Positions 8,246 through 17,084 of a stretch of 64,000 nt of DNA are shown in pieces (within the stretch, counting starts at the first letter, position 1; every line of letters begins with the position of its first letter). Both the position numbers and the translations under genes were made by a program. The stretch spans positions 310,001-374,000 of the forward strand of contig NZ_FOCV01000001.1 of assembly GCF_900110205.1 (NCBI RefSeq), given 5' to 3'. The stretch comes from Rhizobium tibeticum. Lineage in GTDB: Bacteria > Pseudomonadota > Alphaproteobacteria > Rhizobiales > Rhizobiaceae. Below the pieces are notes generated by a model, which was not told the DNA's origin, made no database searches, and saw only the letters and a program-made list of their open reading frames with translations.

Positions 8246-10171
8246 TTGAATACCAATATTTCGTTTGCGGCGGCATCGAAGGACTATCAAAAGGGGCAAT
8301 ATCTCAAGTCGCTTGAAGTCCTGAACAAACTCATCGACACGCAGCAGGACGTCAAGACCTACGTTCTCCTGGCCAAAAACCTTCTCAAGTTGGGCTTTAA
8401 ATCGGAAGCGGCAAGCGCGTATGCGCTTGCCGGCGAACGCGACAGCAACAAGGAGTCGCCTTACACACGCGAAGCCGCGCTTCTGTATTTTGCCTGCGGC
8501 GACGAAGAGCAAGCCTTGCTCCAGGCCTTGCGCGTCATGACACTTGCCCGCTCGGACGCCGATCTTGCCTGCGTTCTTGCCTCTATCCACACCAGGCAAG
8601 GCCGGAAGGATCTCGTGAGCCCTTACCGCAAGGTGATTTCCGAGAGCAGCAATCCCGACCATGCCCGCCTTGCAGTGCAACTCCTCAGTGACGACATTCT
8701 GGACGCGACGAACGCGACGCTTGTTCACAATCTCTTCAAGAAATTTCCCGACATCATGCCGCTCCGGCTCCTCAAGCTGGTCTTCGCGCGCGAGGTCTGC
8801 GACTTCGACCTGGTCGCCAGGGAGTTTCTGGCGGTACAACGGATGCTCGACAAAGGCGACCTGAGCGTCCTGGAGCGCGACAATCCCTTCTACAACCTCC
8901 ACTGGTGCAGCGACGAAGCGCTCAATGCGCTTGCTTCTCACAATCCGTCTCTTCCATTGAAGGAAGCTGCAGCGCGACGAAGAGCCGTTCCCCACGCCTG
9001 GAGCAAGAAGATCCGTATCGGATATCTTTCGTCCGATTTCTGGGCCGGACACGCAACCATGAAGCTGCTGCGCCGTATTCTGGAGCTGCACGACCGCGAC
9101 AAATTCGAAATAACGCTCTTCTGCCATACCGAGGAGAAGTACCTGGAACATGAGGCCGGCACTGTCGATCGCTCGCAATGGGGCGACGTGTGCATCGTTC
9201 GAGGCATGACCGACGAGGAAGCCGCGAACGCAATCCGGGAGCGCCAGATCGACATCCTGGTCGACCTAAAGGGACACACATTCGGCGGTCGATCCAGAAT
9301 ACTGAACTATGGCGGCGCTCCGCTGCAGGCAACCTGGCTTGGTTTCCCCGGCAGCGTGACCGACGTCGATCTTGATTACGCCATCGGCGATCGGTTCGTG
9401 CTGCCGGAGAGCAGCGAAGCACACTACCACGAGAAGCTGGTGCGCATGCCGGAGAGCTACCAACCCAACGACCCCGCAAATCGCCCGAAGCCGAAGCCGA
9501 CGACCCGCACCCAGGTTGGATTGCCGGAGGACGCGTTCGTGTTTGCCTCGTTCAATGCGAACCGCAAAATCAACACAGAGATACTGGACGTCTGGTGCAA
9601 CATCCTCAAGCGCGCGCCAAACGGCGTGCTTTGGCTGATGCTTTCGTCGCCCCACACCCAGACCAACTTGCTCAACTACATCAACAAGAAGGGGATCGAT
9701 TCGGATCGAGTGATCTTCTGCCCGCGCGTGTCCTACGAAGAGCACATCGATCGCCAACAGATGGCAGATCTTGGCATCGACACGTTTCCGGTCAACGGTC
9801 ACACAACGACCTCCGAGCAACTCTGGGGCGGCCTGCCGGTTCTGACCGTCCAGGGCACCAATTTTGCCTCTCGCGTCAGCGAAAGTCTGCTCAACGCCAT
9901 AGGCTTGCCGGAACTGGTGGCCGCCGATATCAAAGCCTACGAGGACATGGCGGTCGTGCTTGCGAACAGTCCCGAGCGCATTGCTGAATACAAGCAGCGC
10001 ATCAGACGGAACGCCGGCATCATGCCCCTCTTCGATGCGGAGCGCTTCACGCTGCACCTCGAAAGGGCCTACGAAATCATGGTGGAGCGCGCGAAGATGC
10101 GGCTGGAACCGGACCACATCGACGTGCCGGCGCTGCCACCCCGTACAACGCCATTCTTCAGCTTCGACTAA
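8246..10171 (+). CDS. OGT/SPINDLY-family (GT41) glycosyltransferase, candidate flagellin glycosyltransferase
   Basis: 641 residues from a TTG start preceded by GGATGGAG at 8-base spacing. Residues about 1-240 form a helical TPR-like region (for example YQKGQYLKSLEVLNKLI). Residues about 250-620 match the catalytic domain of O-GlcNAc transferases: RIGYLSSDFWAGH with His269 at the OGT base position, FNANRKI with Lys441 at the nucleotide-sugar-phosphate position, and the NGHTTTSEQLWGGLPVLT and ASRVSESLL strings. It is cytoplasmic, with no membrane helix. It is the only plus-strand gene inside the flagellin/fliP block and lies directly upstream of flaA. A modular TPR-plus-GT protein, FlmG, glycosylates flagellins in Caulobacter, so flagellin is the likely acceptor here. 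Sugar donor unknown. Ends before a strong terminator. Confidence 0.85.
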   Translation: MNTNISFAAASKDYQKGQYLKSLEVLNKLIDTQQDVKTYVLLAKNLLKLGFKSEAASAYALAGERDSNKESPYTREAALLYFACGDEEQALLQALRVMTLARSDADLACVLASIHTRQGRKDLVSPYRKVISESSNPDHARLAVQLLSDDILDATNATLVHNLFKKFPDIMPLRLLKLVFAREVCDFDLVAREFLAVQRMLDKGDLSVLERDNPFYNLHWCSDEALNALASHNPSLPLKEAAARRRAVPHAWSKKIRIGYLSSDFWAGHATMKLLRRILELHDRDKFEITLFCHTEEKYLEHEAGTVDRSQWGDVCIVRGMTDEEAANAIRERQIDILVDLKGHTFGGRSRILNYGGAPLQATWLGFPGSVTDVDLDYAIGDRFVLPESSEAHYHEKLVRMPESYQPNDPANRPKPKPTTRTQVGLPEDAFVFASFNANRKINTEILDVWCNILKRAPNGVLWLMLSSPHTQTNLLNYINKKGIDSDRVIFCPRVSYEEHIDRQQMADLGIDTFPVNGHTTTSEQLWGGLPVLTVQGTNFASRVSESLLNAIGLPELVAADIKAYEDMAVVLANSPERIAEYKQRIRRNAGIMPLFDAERFTLHLERAYEIMVERAKMRLEPDHIDVPALPPRTTPFFSFD

Positions 10172-10191
10172 AAAGCAAATTCACACGGTAA

Positions 10192-10223
10192 AGAGCCCGC
10201 CGGGGAAGCTCCTGGCGGGCTTT
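10192..10223 (+). terminator. Intrinsic terminator after the GT41 gene
   Basis: AGCCCGCC (10194-10201) pairs with GGCGGGCT (10214-10221) around a 12-base loop and is followed by TT. It lies about 20 bases past the stop codon and also separates the gene from the convergent fliP end. Confidence 0.75.
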
Positions 10224-10269
10224 CATCTCGTGCCTAGACGGGATGCGGGCGCGGCGTCTCGAAACGTGT

Positions 10270-11007
10270 TCAGTGGAAGGAACGGACGAGACTTCCGACC
10301 AAAAGGTTCCAGCCGTCGATCAGCACGAAGAAGAGAATCTTGAACGGCAAGGAAATCGATGTCGGCGGCAGCATCATCATGCCCATCGCCATGGTAATGG
10401 TGGCCACGATCAGGTCGATGACGAGGAAGGGAAGAACGATCAGGAAACCGATCTCGAAGCCGCGCCGGATCTCCGAGATCATGAAAGCGGGAATGAGGAC
10501 GCGGTAATCGATCTTTTCTTCGGTCTGGACGCTCTGGCCCCGCTCTCTCGCCAAATCCACGAAAAGCGCCAGGTCCTTGTCACGCGTGTTGCTCGCCATG
10601 AAGGTGCGAAAGGGCTCGGCGATGCGTGCCACTGCCTGCTGCTCGTCGATCTGGTTCGATAGGAGCGGCTGAACGCCGGTCTGCCATGCTAGATCGAAGG
10701 TCGGTTGCATGACGTAGAAGGTCATGAACAGCGCGAGCGACAGCAGGATCATATTCGAGGGGGTGGAGGACAAGCCCATGCCCGACCTAAGGATCGAGAA
10801 CGCGATGATGAAGCGCGGGAAGCTCGTCACCATGATCAGGATGCCCGGCGCCACCGAAAGAACGGTCAACAGGCCGAACGTTCTGATGATCCATGCCGCG
10901 ACCGAACCGTCGACCGGCAAGTTCAACAGGTTTGTCGGGAGCTGCTGCGCATGCGCCAGCTCCGGTGCCGCCATCATGGCAGCAAACAGCAGTAGGAAGC
11001 GAATCAT
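10270..11007 (-). CDS. fliP: Flagellar export gate protein FliP
   Basis: 245 residues with a signal sequence (cleavage-like AHA-QQ near residue 20) and four hydrophobic helices. Family strings include TSFPRFIIAFSILRSGMG, the PAFMISE segment and the C-terminal IDGWNLLVGSL. FliP forms the core of the flagellar type III export gate with FliQ and FliR. Last gene of the minus-strand flgF-fliP run; its ATG overlaps the fliL stop by 4 bases. Confidence 0.97.
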   Translation of the reverse strand: MIRFLLLFAAMMAAPELAHAQQLPTNLLNLPVDGSVAAWIIRTFGLLTVLSVAPGILIMVTSFPRFIIAFSILRSGMGLSSTPSNMILLSLALFMTFYVMQPTFDLAWQTGVQPLLSNQIDEQQAVARIAEPFRTFMASNTRDKDLALFVDLARERGQSVQTEEKIDYRVLIPAFMISEIRRGFEIGFLIVLPFLVIDLIVATITMAMGMMMLPPTSISLPFKILFFVLIDGWNLLVGSLVRSFH

Positions 11008-11519
11008 TCGACGACGAAGGTCCTGAACATGACCTTCGATACGCGCCCTTGCGCGCGAAGGTCAACACGCTCCTGGATGTCATCCTTAAGATATTCGAAG
11101 CCTCGCGGCCCCTCGATCTGCTGCAGCGAAACCGTGCGGACATAAGCAAGAATATCCTGATGGATATCTTCTGCGAGTTTCACGTCGGGCGGGCCGTTAA
11201 ACAGCAACGCCACTTCCAGACGAACCCAGTTCTCGGAGGGATAGGCGAGGTTCGAGGTGATCGGCTCAAGCTGAACGACATTATTGGCTTCGGTCGAAAC
11301 GTGAGGCAGGCCTGCCTCACCTTCCTTCTGCGCGGCCTCGTCCTTGGCTTTCTTGGCCTGCTCCGCCTGTTCAGCACCCAAGATGTTGGGTGCGACCAGG
11401 CCGCCGACCACCCAGCCGCCGCCGGCGCCAAGCAGCGTCAGGATCGCAAGCCCGGCGATGGTCATCATTGCGGCCGATTTTTTCTTCGGCTGGCCTTCGG
11501 CGGCTTCTGTCTCTGCCAT
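11004..11519 (-). CDS. fliL: Flagellar basal-body-associated protein FliL
   Basis: 171 residues: a short cytoplasmic N-terminus, one membrane helix (about 19-42, MMTIAGLAILTLLGAGGGWV), a charged Ala/Glu/Lys linker, and a periplasmic FliL domain (LEPITSNLAYP... to KVMFRTFVVE). FliL surrounds the stator and supports torque generation. It lies 11 bases downstream of flgH and overlaps fliP by 4 bases, so it is co-transcribed. Confidence 0.95.
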   Translation of the reverse strand: MAETEAAEGQPKKKSAAMMTIAGLAILTLLGAGGGWVVGGLVAPNILGAEQAEQAKKAKDEAAQKEGEAGLPHVSTEANNVVQLEPITSNLAYPSENWVRLEVALLFNGPPDVKLAEDIHQDILAYVRTVSLQQIEGPRGFEYLKDDIQERVDLRAQGRVSKVMFRTFVVE

Positions 11520-11530
11520 GGTGTTCTGCC

Positions 11531-12247
11531 TCAGAGCGGCGAGAAGAGATCGACGGCCTGCTGGCCGCGCGGCGGCTGCTGCACTTCCATCAGGCGGCCG
11601 CGGCCGCCGTAGGAGATGCGGGCCTCAGCAATCTTCTCGTAGGAAATCTGGTTGTCCGCGTTGACGTCCTGCGGGCGAACGATACCGGCGACATTGAGAA
11701 TGCGGATCTCCTGGTTGACGCGGACTTCCTGGGAGCCGCTGAGCACGAGGTTGCCGTTTTCGAGAATGCCAGTGACGACGGCCGCGACCATGAGCTTCAG
11801 CGTTTCGGACCGGTCGATCTTGCCCTTGCCGTCGGTACTGGTGTCGGAACCATAGGTCACATCGGTCTTCGACGACGGATTCCAGCCCATGATGTTGGCG
11901 TCGACGTCCCAGTTGAGGCCGCTCGAATTGGTCCGGCTGCGGCTGGTGTCATTCTCGAACTTCGCCTTATCGTTGATCTGGATGTTGACGGTCAAAATGT
12001 CCCCGACATTCAGTGCGCGAGCATCCTTGAAGAGGGCGGCCTGCGAGTCGCTCCAAAGAGAATAGCCCTGTGCGACCTGGCGCGGCTGCTTCGGATAGAG
12101 CGCCATCTGCGGCGTCTGGCCGTAAGCGAGACCGCTGCCGATCGGGCTCATGGCCGGGGCGCGACCGATCTCATTGACAGCCTGCGGCGATGCGCAGCCT
12201 GCAAGCAGGGCGACGGCTGCAATCGCGACCGGGAAACGCTTGTTCAT
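11531..12247 (-). CDS. flgH: Flagellar L-ring lipoprotein FlgH
   Basis: 238 residues with a type II signal peptide whose lipobox is LLAGC (Cys18). The body carries the L-ring pattern: SLWSDSQAALFKDARALNVGDIL, then KLMVAAVVTGILENGNLVLSGSQ, ending VQQPPRGQQAVDLFSPL. FlgH forms the outer-membrane ring of the basal body. Its start overlaps motE by 4 bases, which points to tight translational coupling. Confidence 0.96.
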   Translation of the reverse strand: MNKRFPVAIAAVALLAGCASPQAVNEIGRAPAMSPIGSGLAYGQTPQMALYPKQPRQVAQGYSLWSDSQAALFKDARALNVGDILTVNIQINDKAKFENDTSRSRTNSSGLNWDVDANIMGWNPSSKTDVTYGSDTSTDGKGKIDRSETLKLMVAAVVTGILENGNLVLSGSQEVRVNQEIRILNVAGIVRPQDVNADNQISYEKIAEARISYGGRGRLMEVQQPPRGQQAVDLFSPL

Positions 12248-12777
12248 GAGGGATCCTTCGACGTATTGGGATCGGACGCACTGGCGATGATGTTGGCGAT
12301 GATCGCAGCCTTCTGCGGATCCATCTCGTTGAGGATCAGGCTCGATTGCGTGGCGTTCAGCCGCATGATGACGGCTGCCGCCACTTCGATCTTGACCTCT
12401 TGCAGCTGCGATGCGGCCGCGTCCGGCTTCATTTTCTTGTAGATATCGGTGAGGCCCGCTTCGGCCTGTTTGAGGAAATCATCGCGGCGCTTCAGCCAGT
12501 CCTGATATTCCTCCTTGCGTTTGTTCATTTCCGCGATGCGGGAATCGACGTCGGTGCGAAGCTTCTCGAGTTCCTGCTTTTGCAGGAGATAGCGCTGGTC
12601 GCGAGCGGGATCGGCAATGTTCGTGCAGAACTGCTTGATCTCCTCCTGCGAGGTCATTTCACCCTTCGGCGCCGGCTGCTCCTGCGCAAAGGCGCCGGGG
12701 ATGGACAGCGCCCCCACGGCCATCGCAGGCAGGGCAAGTCGCCGAAGCAAGTCAGATGCAGTCATGTTCTTCATCAT
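12244..12777 (-). CDS. motE: Motility protein MotE (periplasmic MotC chaperone)
   Basis: 177 residues with an N-terminal signal peptide (ALSIPGAFAQEQ) and a central coiled coil (about 60-115: LEKLRTDVDSRIAEMNKRKEE). The conserved MgtE-N-like tail reads AAAVIMRLNATQSSLILNEMDPQKAAIIA. In S. meliloti MotE is a periplasmic chaperone for MotC, which is encoded here at the left edge. It overlaps flgI and flgH by 4 bases on each side. Identification rests on domain order and on its position between flgI and flgH, as in Sinorhizobium. Confidence 0.9.
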   Translation of the reverse strand: MMKNMTASDLLRRLALPAMAVGALSIPGAFAQEQPAPKGEMTSQEEIKQFCTNIADPARDQRYLLQKQELEKLRTDVDSRIAEMNKRKEEYQDWLKRRDDFLKQAEAGLTDIYKKMKPDAAASQLQEVKIEVAAAVIMRLNATQSSLILNEMDPQKAAIIANIIASASDPNTSKDPS

Positions 12778-13895
12778 TGCAGGACGAGCTCCGCTTGCAG
12801 CGCGCCGGCTGATTTGATGCCCTGGAGGATGGCAATGATGCCATCCGGCTTGACGCCGATATTGTTGAGACCCGCCACGAGTGTCCTGAGATCAGGCCCA
12901 TCCAGCAGCGCCACTTTGCCGCCCGTCTTCTGCGCAGCGATATCGGTCTGCGGCTGAACCGCGGTCACGCCGCGCGACAATGGCTCGGGCTGAATGATCT
13001 GCGGTGTTTCGGTCACCTGGACCGTCAAAGTACCATAGCTGACGGCAACCGGCGACACGCGCACATCGGCGCCGATAACGATCGTTCCGGTTCGCTCGTT
13101 CACCACCACCTTCGCCGGCGTATCCGTCTCGACGACGAGGTTCTCCAGGTCGGCCATCAGGCGCGTGAGGTCCGCCGTTCTCGGCTTCTGGACGATGACT
13201 TCCTGCGCATCCTTGGCCTCCGCGACCGGGCCGCCGAAGCGAGCGGAAGCGTAGCCGTTGACGACATCGGCGATGCGAATGGCCGTCGAGAAGTCCGGGT
13301 TTCGCAGCTGCAGAACGAGATTGACGGAATCCTTGAAGCGCGACGGCAGCTCCCGTTCGATGATGGCACCGCCCGGCACCCGTCCCGCCGTCGTCACACC
13401 CTCGGTCACGGTCGCGGCCTGACCTTGTGCGTTGAACCCCGAGACGACGACGGAGCCCTGTGCGACCGCGTAAATCTGGCCATCGGCGCCCGACAGCGAC
13501 GTCATGATCAGCGTTCCGCCGCGCAGCGACGTGGCATCGCCCAGCGAACTAACGCTGACATCGATACGGCTGCCGGGGCTGGCAAAAGGCGGCAGATTGG
13601 CCGTGACCATGACGGCCGCCGTATTCTTCGCATTGGACTGGCCGCCCTGAGTGGAGATGCCGAGGTTTTGCAGCATCGCACGCATCGACTGCTCGGTGAA
13701 CGGCGACGCGCGGAAGCCGTCGCCGGTGCCCTGGAGGCCGACGATGAGACCATAGCCGATCAGCTGGTTGTCGCGTCCCGCCTGCAGGGAAGCAATGTCC
13801 TTGATGCGCGAGTTCATGGCCGCAGCGGGCGTGACGGCGACAACGTTCGGGGACAGAAACGCGAGGGCGACGAAAAGGCGGAACAACATCTTCAT
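12774..13895 (-). CDS. flgI: Flagellar P-ring protein FlgI
   Basis: 373 residues with a signal peptide (ending about AAAMNS, residue 27). Hallmarks are RIKDIASLQAGRDNQLIGYGLIVGLQGTGDG near the mature N-terminus, VSSLGDATSLRGGTLIMT, and a C-terminal GVKPDGIIAILQGIKSAGALQAELVLQ-type ending. It forms the P-ring in the peptidoglycan layer. The start overlaps flgA, its assembly chaperone, by 4 bases. Confidence 0.97.
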   Translation of the reverse strand: MKMLFRLFVALAFLSPNVVAVTPAAAMNSRIKDIASLQAGRDNQLIGYGLIVGLQGTGDGFRASPFTEQSMRAMLQNLGISTQGGQSNAKNTAAVMVTANLPPFASPGSRIDVSVSSLGDATSLRGGTLIMTSLSGADGQIYAVAQGSVVVSGFNAQGQAATVTEGVTTAGRVPGGAIIERELPSRFKDSVNLVLQLRNPDFSTAIRIADVVNGYASARFGGPVAEAKDAQEVIVQKPRTADLTRLMADLENLVVETDTPAKVVVNERTGTIVIGADVRVSPVAVSYGTLTVQVTETPQIIQPEPLSRGVTAVQPQTDIAAQKTGGKVALLDGPDLRTLVAGLNNIGVKPDGIIAILQGIKSAGALQAELVLQ

Positions 13896-14377
13896 TTTGC
13901 GGCCACGTGTATGGTGCCGTCGGCGAGCACGGTGCCGCTGACGATCACGCCGGAATCCATGTTGCGAACGCGGACGAGCTGCCCCGTCATGCCGTCTTCA
14001 AGTGGCGACCCGGCTGCCGAGATCGTCATCGCGCCGAGCGTGAAGATCAGCCGGATCGAGGAGCCGCGCGTCACGGTAAAGGGCTCCCGCAGCGCCGAAA
14101 CGGAGATCGTGCGTCCCGGCAGGAGCGTGCGCTTGGAGATCATCCCTTCGACCTGGCGGATCGACTTTGCATAATCGCCCCTCAGGTTGGGATTGGTCAC
14201 TTCCACTTCCTGGAGCTGGGCGCCAGAAACGGTTTCGCCGGGGTAAATGGTCGTTGTCGGAACCACCGCATAGCCCATGCCGGCAGCGACGGCTGCCTGC
14301 GGCGCGGTAAATGCGGTGATCGCAATGGCGGCAGCTGCCACCCATCCGAGGATACCTTTGACCCGGCAAAACATCAT
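13892..14377 (-). CDS. flgA: P-ring assembly chaperone FlgA
   Basis: 161 residues with a signal peptide (cleavage near AAVAAG, residue 32) and a SAF-type FlgA domain containing GETVSGAQLQEVEV and RTLLPGRTIS. FlgA helps FlgI polymerise in the periplasm, consistent with its 4-base overlap with flgI. It is shorter than enterobacterial FlgA (about 220), as is usual in rhizobia. Confidence 0.93.
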   Translation of the reverse strand: MMFCRVKGILGWVAAAAIAITAFTAPQAAVAAGMGYAVVPTTTIYPGETVSGAQLQEVEVTNPNLRGDYAKSIRQVEGMISKRTLLPGRTISVSALREPFTVTRGSSIRLIFTLGAMTISAAGSPLEDGMTGQLVRVRNMDSGVIVSGTVLADGTIHVAAK

Positions 14378-14394
14378 GTTTCGGCCCTTCCCGA

Positions 14395-15183
14395 TTACTT
14401 CAGGTTCTTGCTGACGATGGAGGCCATTTCGTCGGCGGTGGTGATGACCTTGGAATTCATTTCATAGGCACGCTGCGCCGATATCAGCTCGGTGATTTCC
14501 TTCACCGGATCGACGTTCGACGATTCGAGGTAACCCTGCTTCATGTAGCCGAAGCCCTCTTCGTCGGGCGTGCCGACGACGGCATCGCCGGAAGCGGGCG
14601 TCTGCTGAAACAGGTTGTCGCCGAGGGGCTGAAGACCGGCTTCGTTGACGAAGTCGGCGATCTGCAGCTGGCCGAGCACGGTCGGATCGGTGTTGCCCGG
14701 CAGCTTCGCCGAAACTTCGCCCGACCGGCTGATGGTCACCTGCGTCGAACCCTGCGGGATCGTGATGTTCGGCGCCACCAGATAGCCGTCCACGGTGACT
14801 ATCTGGCCGGTCTCGTTTTTGTTGAAGGCGCCGGCGCGGGTGTAGAGCGTCGTGCCGTCAGGCGCCTGGATCTGGAAGAAGCCGCGGCCGATCAGTGCCA
14901 CGTCGAGGTCGTTGCCGGTTTGCGAGAGCTCGCCTTGAATGTGCAGATTGCGGACTGCCGACGTCTGAACGCCGAGACCGATGTTTGCACCTTCCGGTAC
15001 GATCGACTGGTTCGCGCGGTTGGAGACGCCCTTTGCCCGTTCGGTTTGATACAGCAGATCCGTGAATTCAGCGCGAGCGCGCTTGTAGCCCGTCGTGTTG
15101 ATGTTCGCGATGTTGTTGGCGATGACTTCAAGATTGGTCTGCTGGGCGTCCATACCCGTTGCAGCAATGGCAAGCGCTCTCAT
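14395..15183 (-). CDS. flgG: Flagellar distal rod protein FlgG
   Basis: 262 residues. The N-terminal rod motif [38 protein letters not shown] and the C-terminal helix ([18 protein letters not shown]) are diagnostic of FlgG. The middle reads [20 protein letters not shown]. It forms the distal rod. Spaced 17 bases from flgA and 19 from fliE in the same orientation. Confidence 0.97.
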   Translation of the reverse strand: MRALAIAATGMDAQQTNLEVIANNIANINTTGYKRARAEFTDLLYQTERAKGVSNRANQSIVPEGANIGLGVQTSAVRNLHIQGELSQTGNDLDVALIGRGFFQIQAPDGTTLYTRAGAFNKNETGQIVTVDGYLVAPNITIPQGSTQVTISRSGEVSAKLPGNTDPTVLGQLQIADFVNEAGLQPLGDNLFQQTPASGDAVVGTPDEEGFGYMKQGYLESSNVDPVKEITELISAQRAYEMNSKVITTADEMASIVSKNLK

Positions 15184-15202
15184 GGCTTCGTCCTTAAATC
15201 AA

Positions 15203-15529
15203 TTACATCTGCATCCGGGTAACGTCGAGAAAGGCTGTAACGACCTTGTCGCGAATGGCGATTGCGGTCTGAAGGGTCTGCTGCGCCTGCATGACGGCAT
15301 CGACAACTTCACGCGTCGTGGCTGTGCCCTTGATGCCGGCAAAGGACATGCCTTCCGCATTCTTCAGGGTATTCAGGGCGCCGGTGGCAACGTTGCTGAG
15401 AACCGCACCGAAGCCACCGTCATTTGCCGCGCTTTCTGCAGCGGAGGAGGCCGAGGAGTTGTCCTGATCGATGGCGGCGAGGCCGCGGGTCATCGACAGG
15501 GAGCTGACACTATTGACGTTGTTGATCAT
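15203..15529 (-). CDS. fliE: Hook-basal body complex protein FliE
   Basis: 108 residues with the FliE C-terminal pattern ([27 protein letters not shown]). FliE links the MS ring to the proximal rod. It starts 2 bases after the flgC stop, as part of flgB-flgC-fliE. Confidence 0.95.
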   Translation of the reverse strand: MINNVNSVSSLSMTRGLAAIDQDNSSASSAAESAANDGGFGAVLSNVATGALNTLKNAEGMSFAGIKGTATTREVVDAVMQAQQTLQTAIAIRDKVVTAFLDVTRMQM

Positions 15530-15531
15530 TG

Positions 15532-15948
15532 CTATTGGCTCTTCAAGAGATCGATCGTTGCCGAGATCAGGTCGCGGGATTGCTTGATGGTCTGCAGGTT
15601 GGCGTCGTAGGAGCGGTTGGCTTCCCGCATGTCGGCCATCTCGACCAGCATGTTGACGTTCGGAAGCTTGACCACGCCCTTTTCATCCGCAGCCGGATTG
15701 CTGGGGTCGTATTCGGTGATGAACTTCGATTCATCCTCCCCGAGCTTCTTGACGTTGACCGTGGTGACGCCATTGGCGCGATCCACGGCTTCCCCGAAGG
15801 TGACCGTCTTGCGGCGGTAGGGATCGGCGCCGGGCGTGTCGCCGGTCGAGCGGGCGTTGGCAATGTTTTCGGACACGATGCGCAGGCGCGTCGATTGCGC
15901 CTCGAGCCCCGATCCTGCGATTTTGAGTGCTGCTGACAAAGGATCCAT
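15532..15948 (-). CDS. flgC: Flagellar proximal rod protein FlgC
   Basis: 138 residues: [36 protein letters not shown] N-terminal rod motif and a C-terminal [21 protein letters not shown] helix. Standard FlgC length. Follows flgB by 4 bases. Confidence 0.97.
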   Translation of the reverse strand: MDPLSAALKIAGSGLEAQSTRLRIVSENIANARSTGDTPGADPYRRKTVTFGEAVDRANGVTTVNVKKLGEDESKFITEYDPSNPAADEKGVVKLPNVNMLVEMADMREANRSYDANLQTIKQSRDLISATIDLLKSQ

Positions 15949-15952
15949 GATC

Positions 15953-16345
15953 TTAGCTCTTCACCGTCATCAGCATCATTCGGTTGAACGAGCTCACCAG
16001 CGAGGTGTTCAAATCGTATTGACGCTTGATTTCACCGGACTTGGAAAGTTCTTCGGCAAGCCCGACCGTGTTGCCGGATTCCTGGACGCCGATCTCCTGA
16101 TCGAGAGCCGCATCCTTGACGTCGATCTCACTCTTCGTGCCCAGATCGTTGCCGGTCAGGTGCGCAGCATTGGTACGCGCCATGTTAATGTCCGACTTAT
16201 CGAGGGCGGCCTGGAAGGGCGTGATGTCCTTGGCGCGGTATTTCGGCGTGTTCGCGTTCGCGATGTTGCCGGCCACAACCTCCTGACGGATCGTCAGCCA
16301 TTCGGCCTGCCGCGAGGCCAAGTCGAAAAGTTGAATCGGTTGCAT
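15953..16345 (-). CDS. flgB: Flagellar proximal rod protein FlgB
   Basis: 130 residues with [41 protein letters not shown] N-terminus and a C-terminal [19 protein letters not shown] helix. It is preceded by GGAGAGTTCCC. The 176-base gap before it is the longest in this block and is a likely internal promoter position, though I see no motif I can name. Confidence 0.96.
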   Translation of the reverse strand: MQPIQLFDLASRQAEWLTIRQEVVAGNIANANTPKYRAKDITPFQAALDKSDINMARTNAAHLTGNDLGTKSEIDVKDAALDQEIGVQESGNTVGLAEELSKSGEIKRQYDLNTSLVSSFNRMMLMTVKS

Positions 16346-16521
16346 GGGAACTCTCCGTTTTTACTGAGGCGAACCTACGGCGGTAATCTTGCGTCAGACT
16401 TACGGAGAATGCGGGCCCGGAAATCGGAACCTCGTCGGGTCCTGCCTCCAGAATGCAATGAAGGCTCCGACCGTATCCGGTGGAGCCCCTTCGACTGATT
16501 CGCTGCGCGGCCGGCACGCGT

Positions 16522-17073
16522 TCAATTGTGCTGGTAGACATCGCCCTTGGAGGTGATGATGACCCATTTGCCATCGCGCTCCTCCAGTGTCGCCAGCCGG
16601 CTTTCGTCCGGCAGGATGGATCCGAGACGCACGACGTACATTCCTGATGTGTCTTCGATGAGGGCGCGGCCATTTGCGACGTGGAGGAGGCGAAAACCCG
16701 ATTTTCCGGGAAACGGCTGGTCTTCGGCCGGCGCGCCCTTGTCGTCTTCCCTGCCGATATTGGTAACCGTCGCCGTCGTCAGCGGATCGACCGGGATCTC
16801 GGGCTTCTTTTCATGTTGGTTCTTGTTGGCCATCGCGAGGGGCGAGACGCTGAAGACGTTCCGCGCCGGCCAGTCCGGAAGGTCGCGCGTCCGGTCACCC
16901 TGCGCAACATTGATGCCGAACTTGTCTTCGTTGAAGAAAACGTACCACGGAAAGAACGCGGACGCTCCCGCCAGGATAAGGCCGGCGATCGTCAGAACGC
17001 GGTCGAGAAAGACGGTTTTGCGCCGCAGAGGCTTCAGCGGGGCGATCTTCTCATCGTCATCGAAATCGGTCAC
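16522..17073 (-). CDS. Conserved unknown single-pass membrane protein of the rhizobial flagellar cluster
   Basis: 183 residues: acidic/basic cytoplasmic N-terminus (MTDFDDDEKIAPLKPLRRK), one membrane helix (about 24-46, VLTIAGLILAGASAFFPWYVFF), then a periplasmic region. The region ends in a small beta-rich domain (FRLLHVANGRALIEDTSGMYVVRLGSILP) that resembles the C-domain of pilus or secretion accessory proteins. I do not recognise a named family. It lies 11 bases upstream of fliI's end partner and in line with flgB, so it is expressed with flagellar genes. A basal-body or export accessory role is inferred from position only. Confidence 0.8.
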   Translation of the reverse strand: MTDFDDDEKIAPLKPLRRKTVFLDRVLTIAGLILAGASAFFPWYVFFNEDKFGINVAQGDRTRDLPDWPARNVFSVSPLAMANKNQHEKKPEIPVDPLTTATVTNIGREDDKGAPAEDQPFPGKSGFRLLHVANGRALIEDTSGMYVVRLGSILPDESRLATLEERDGKWVIITSKGDVYQHN

Positions 17074-17084
17074 TTCGCGCCTTT

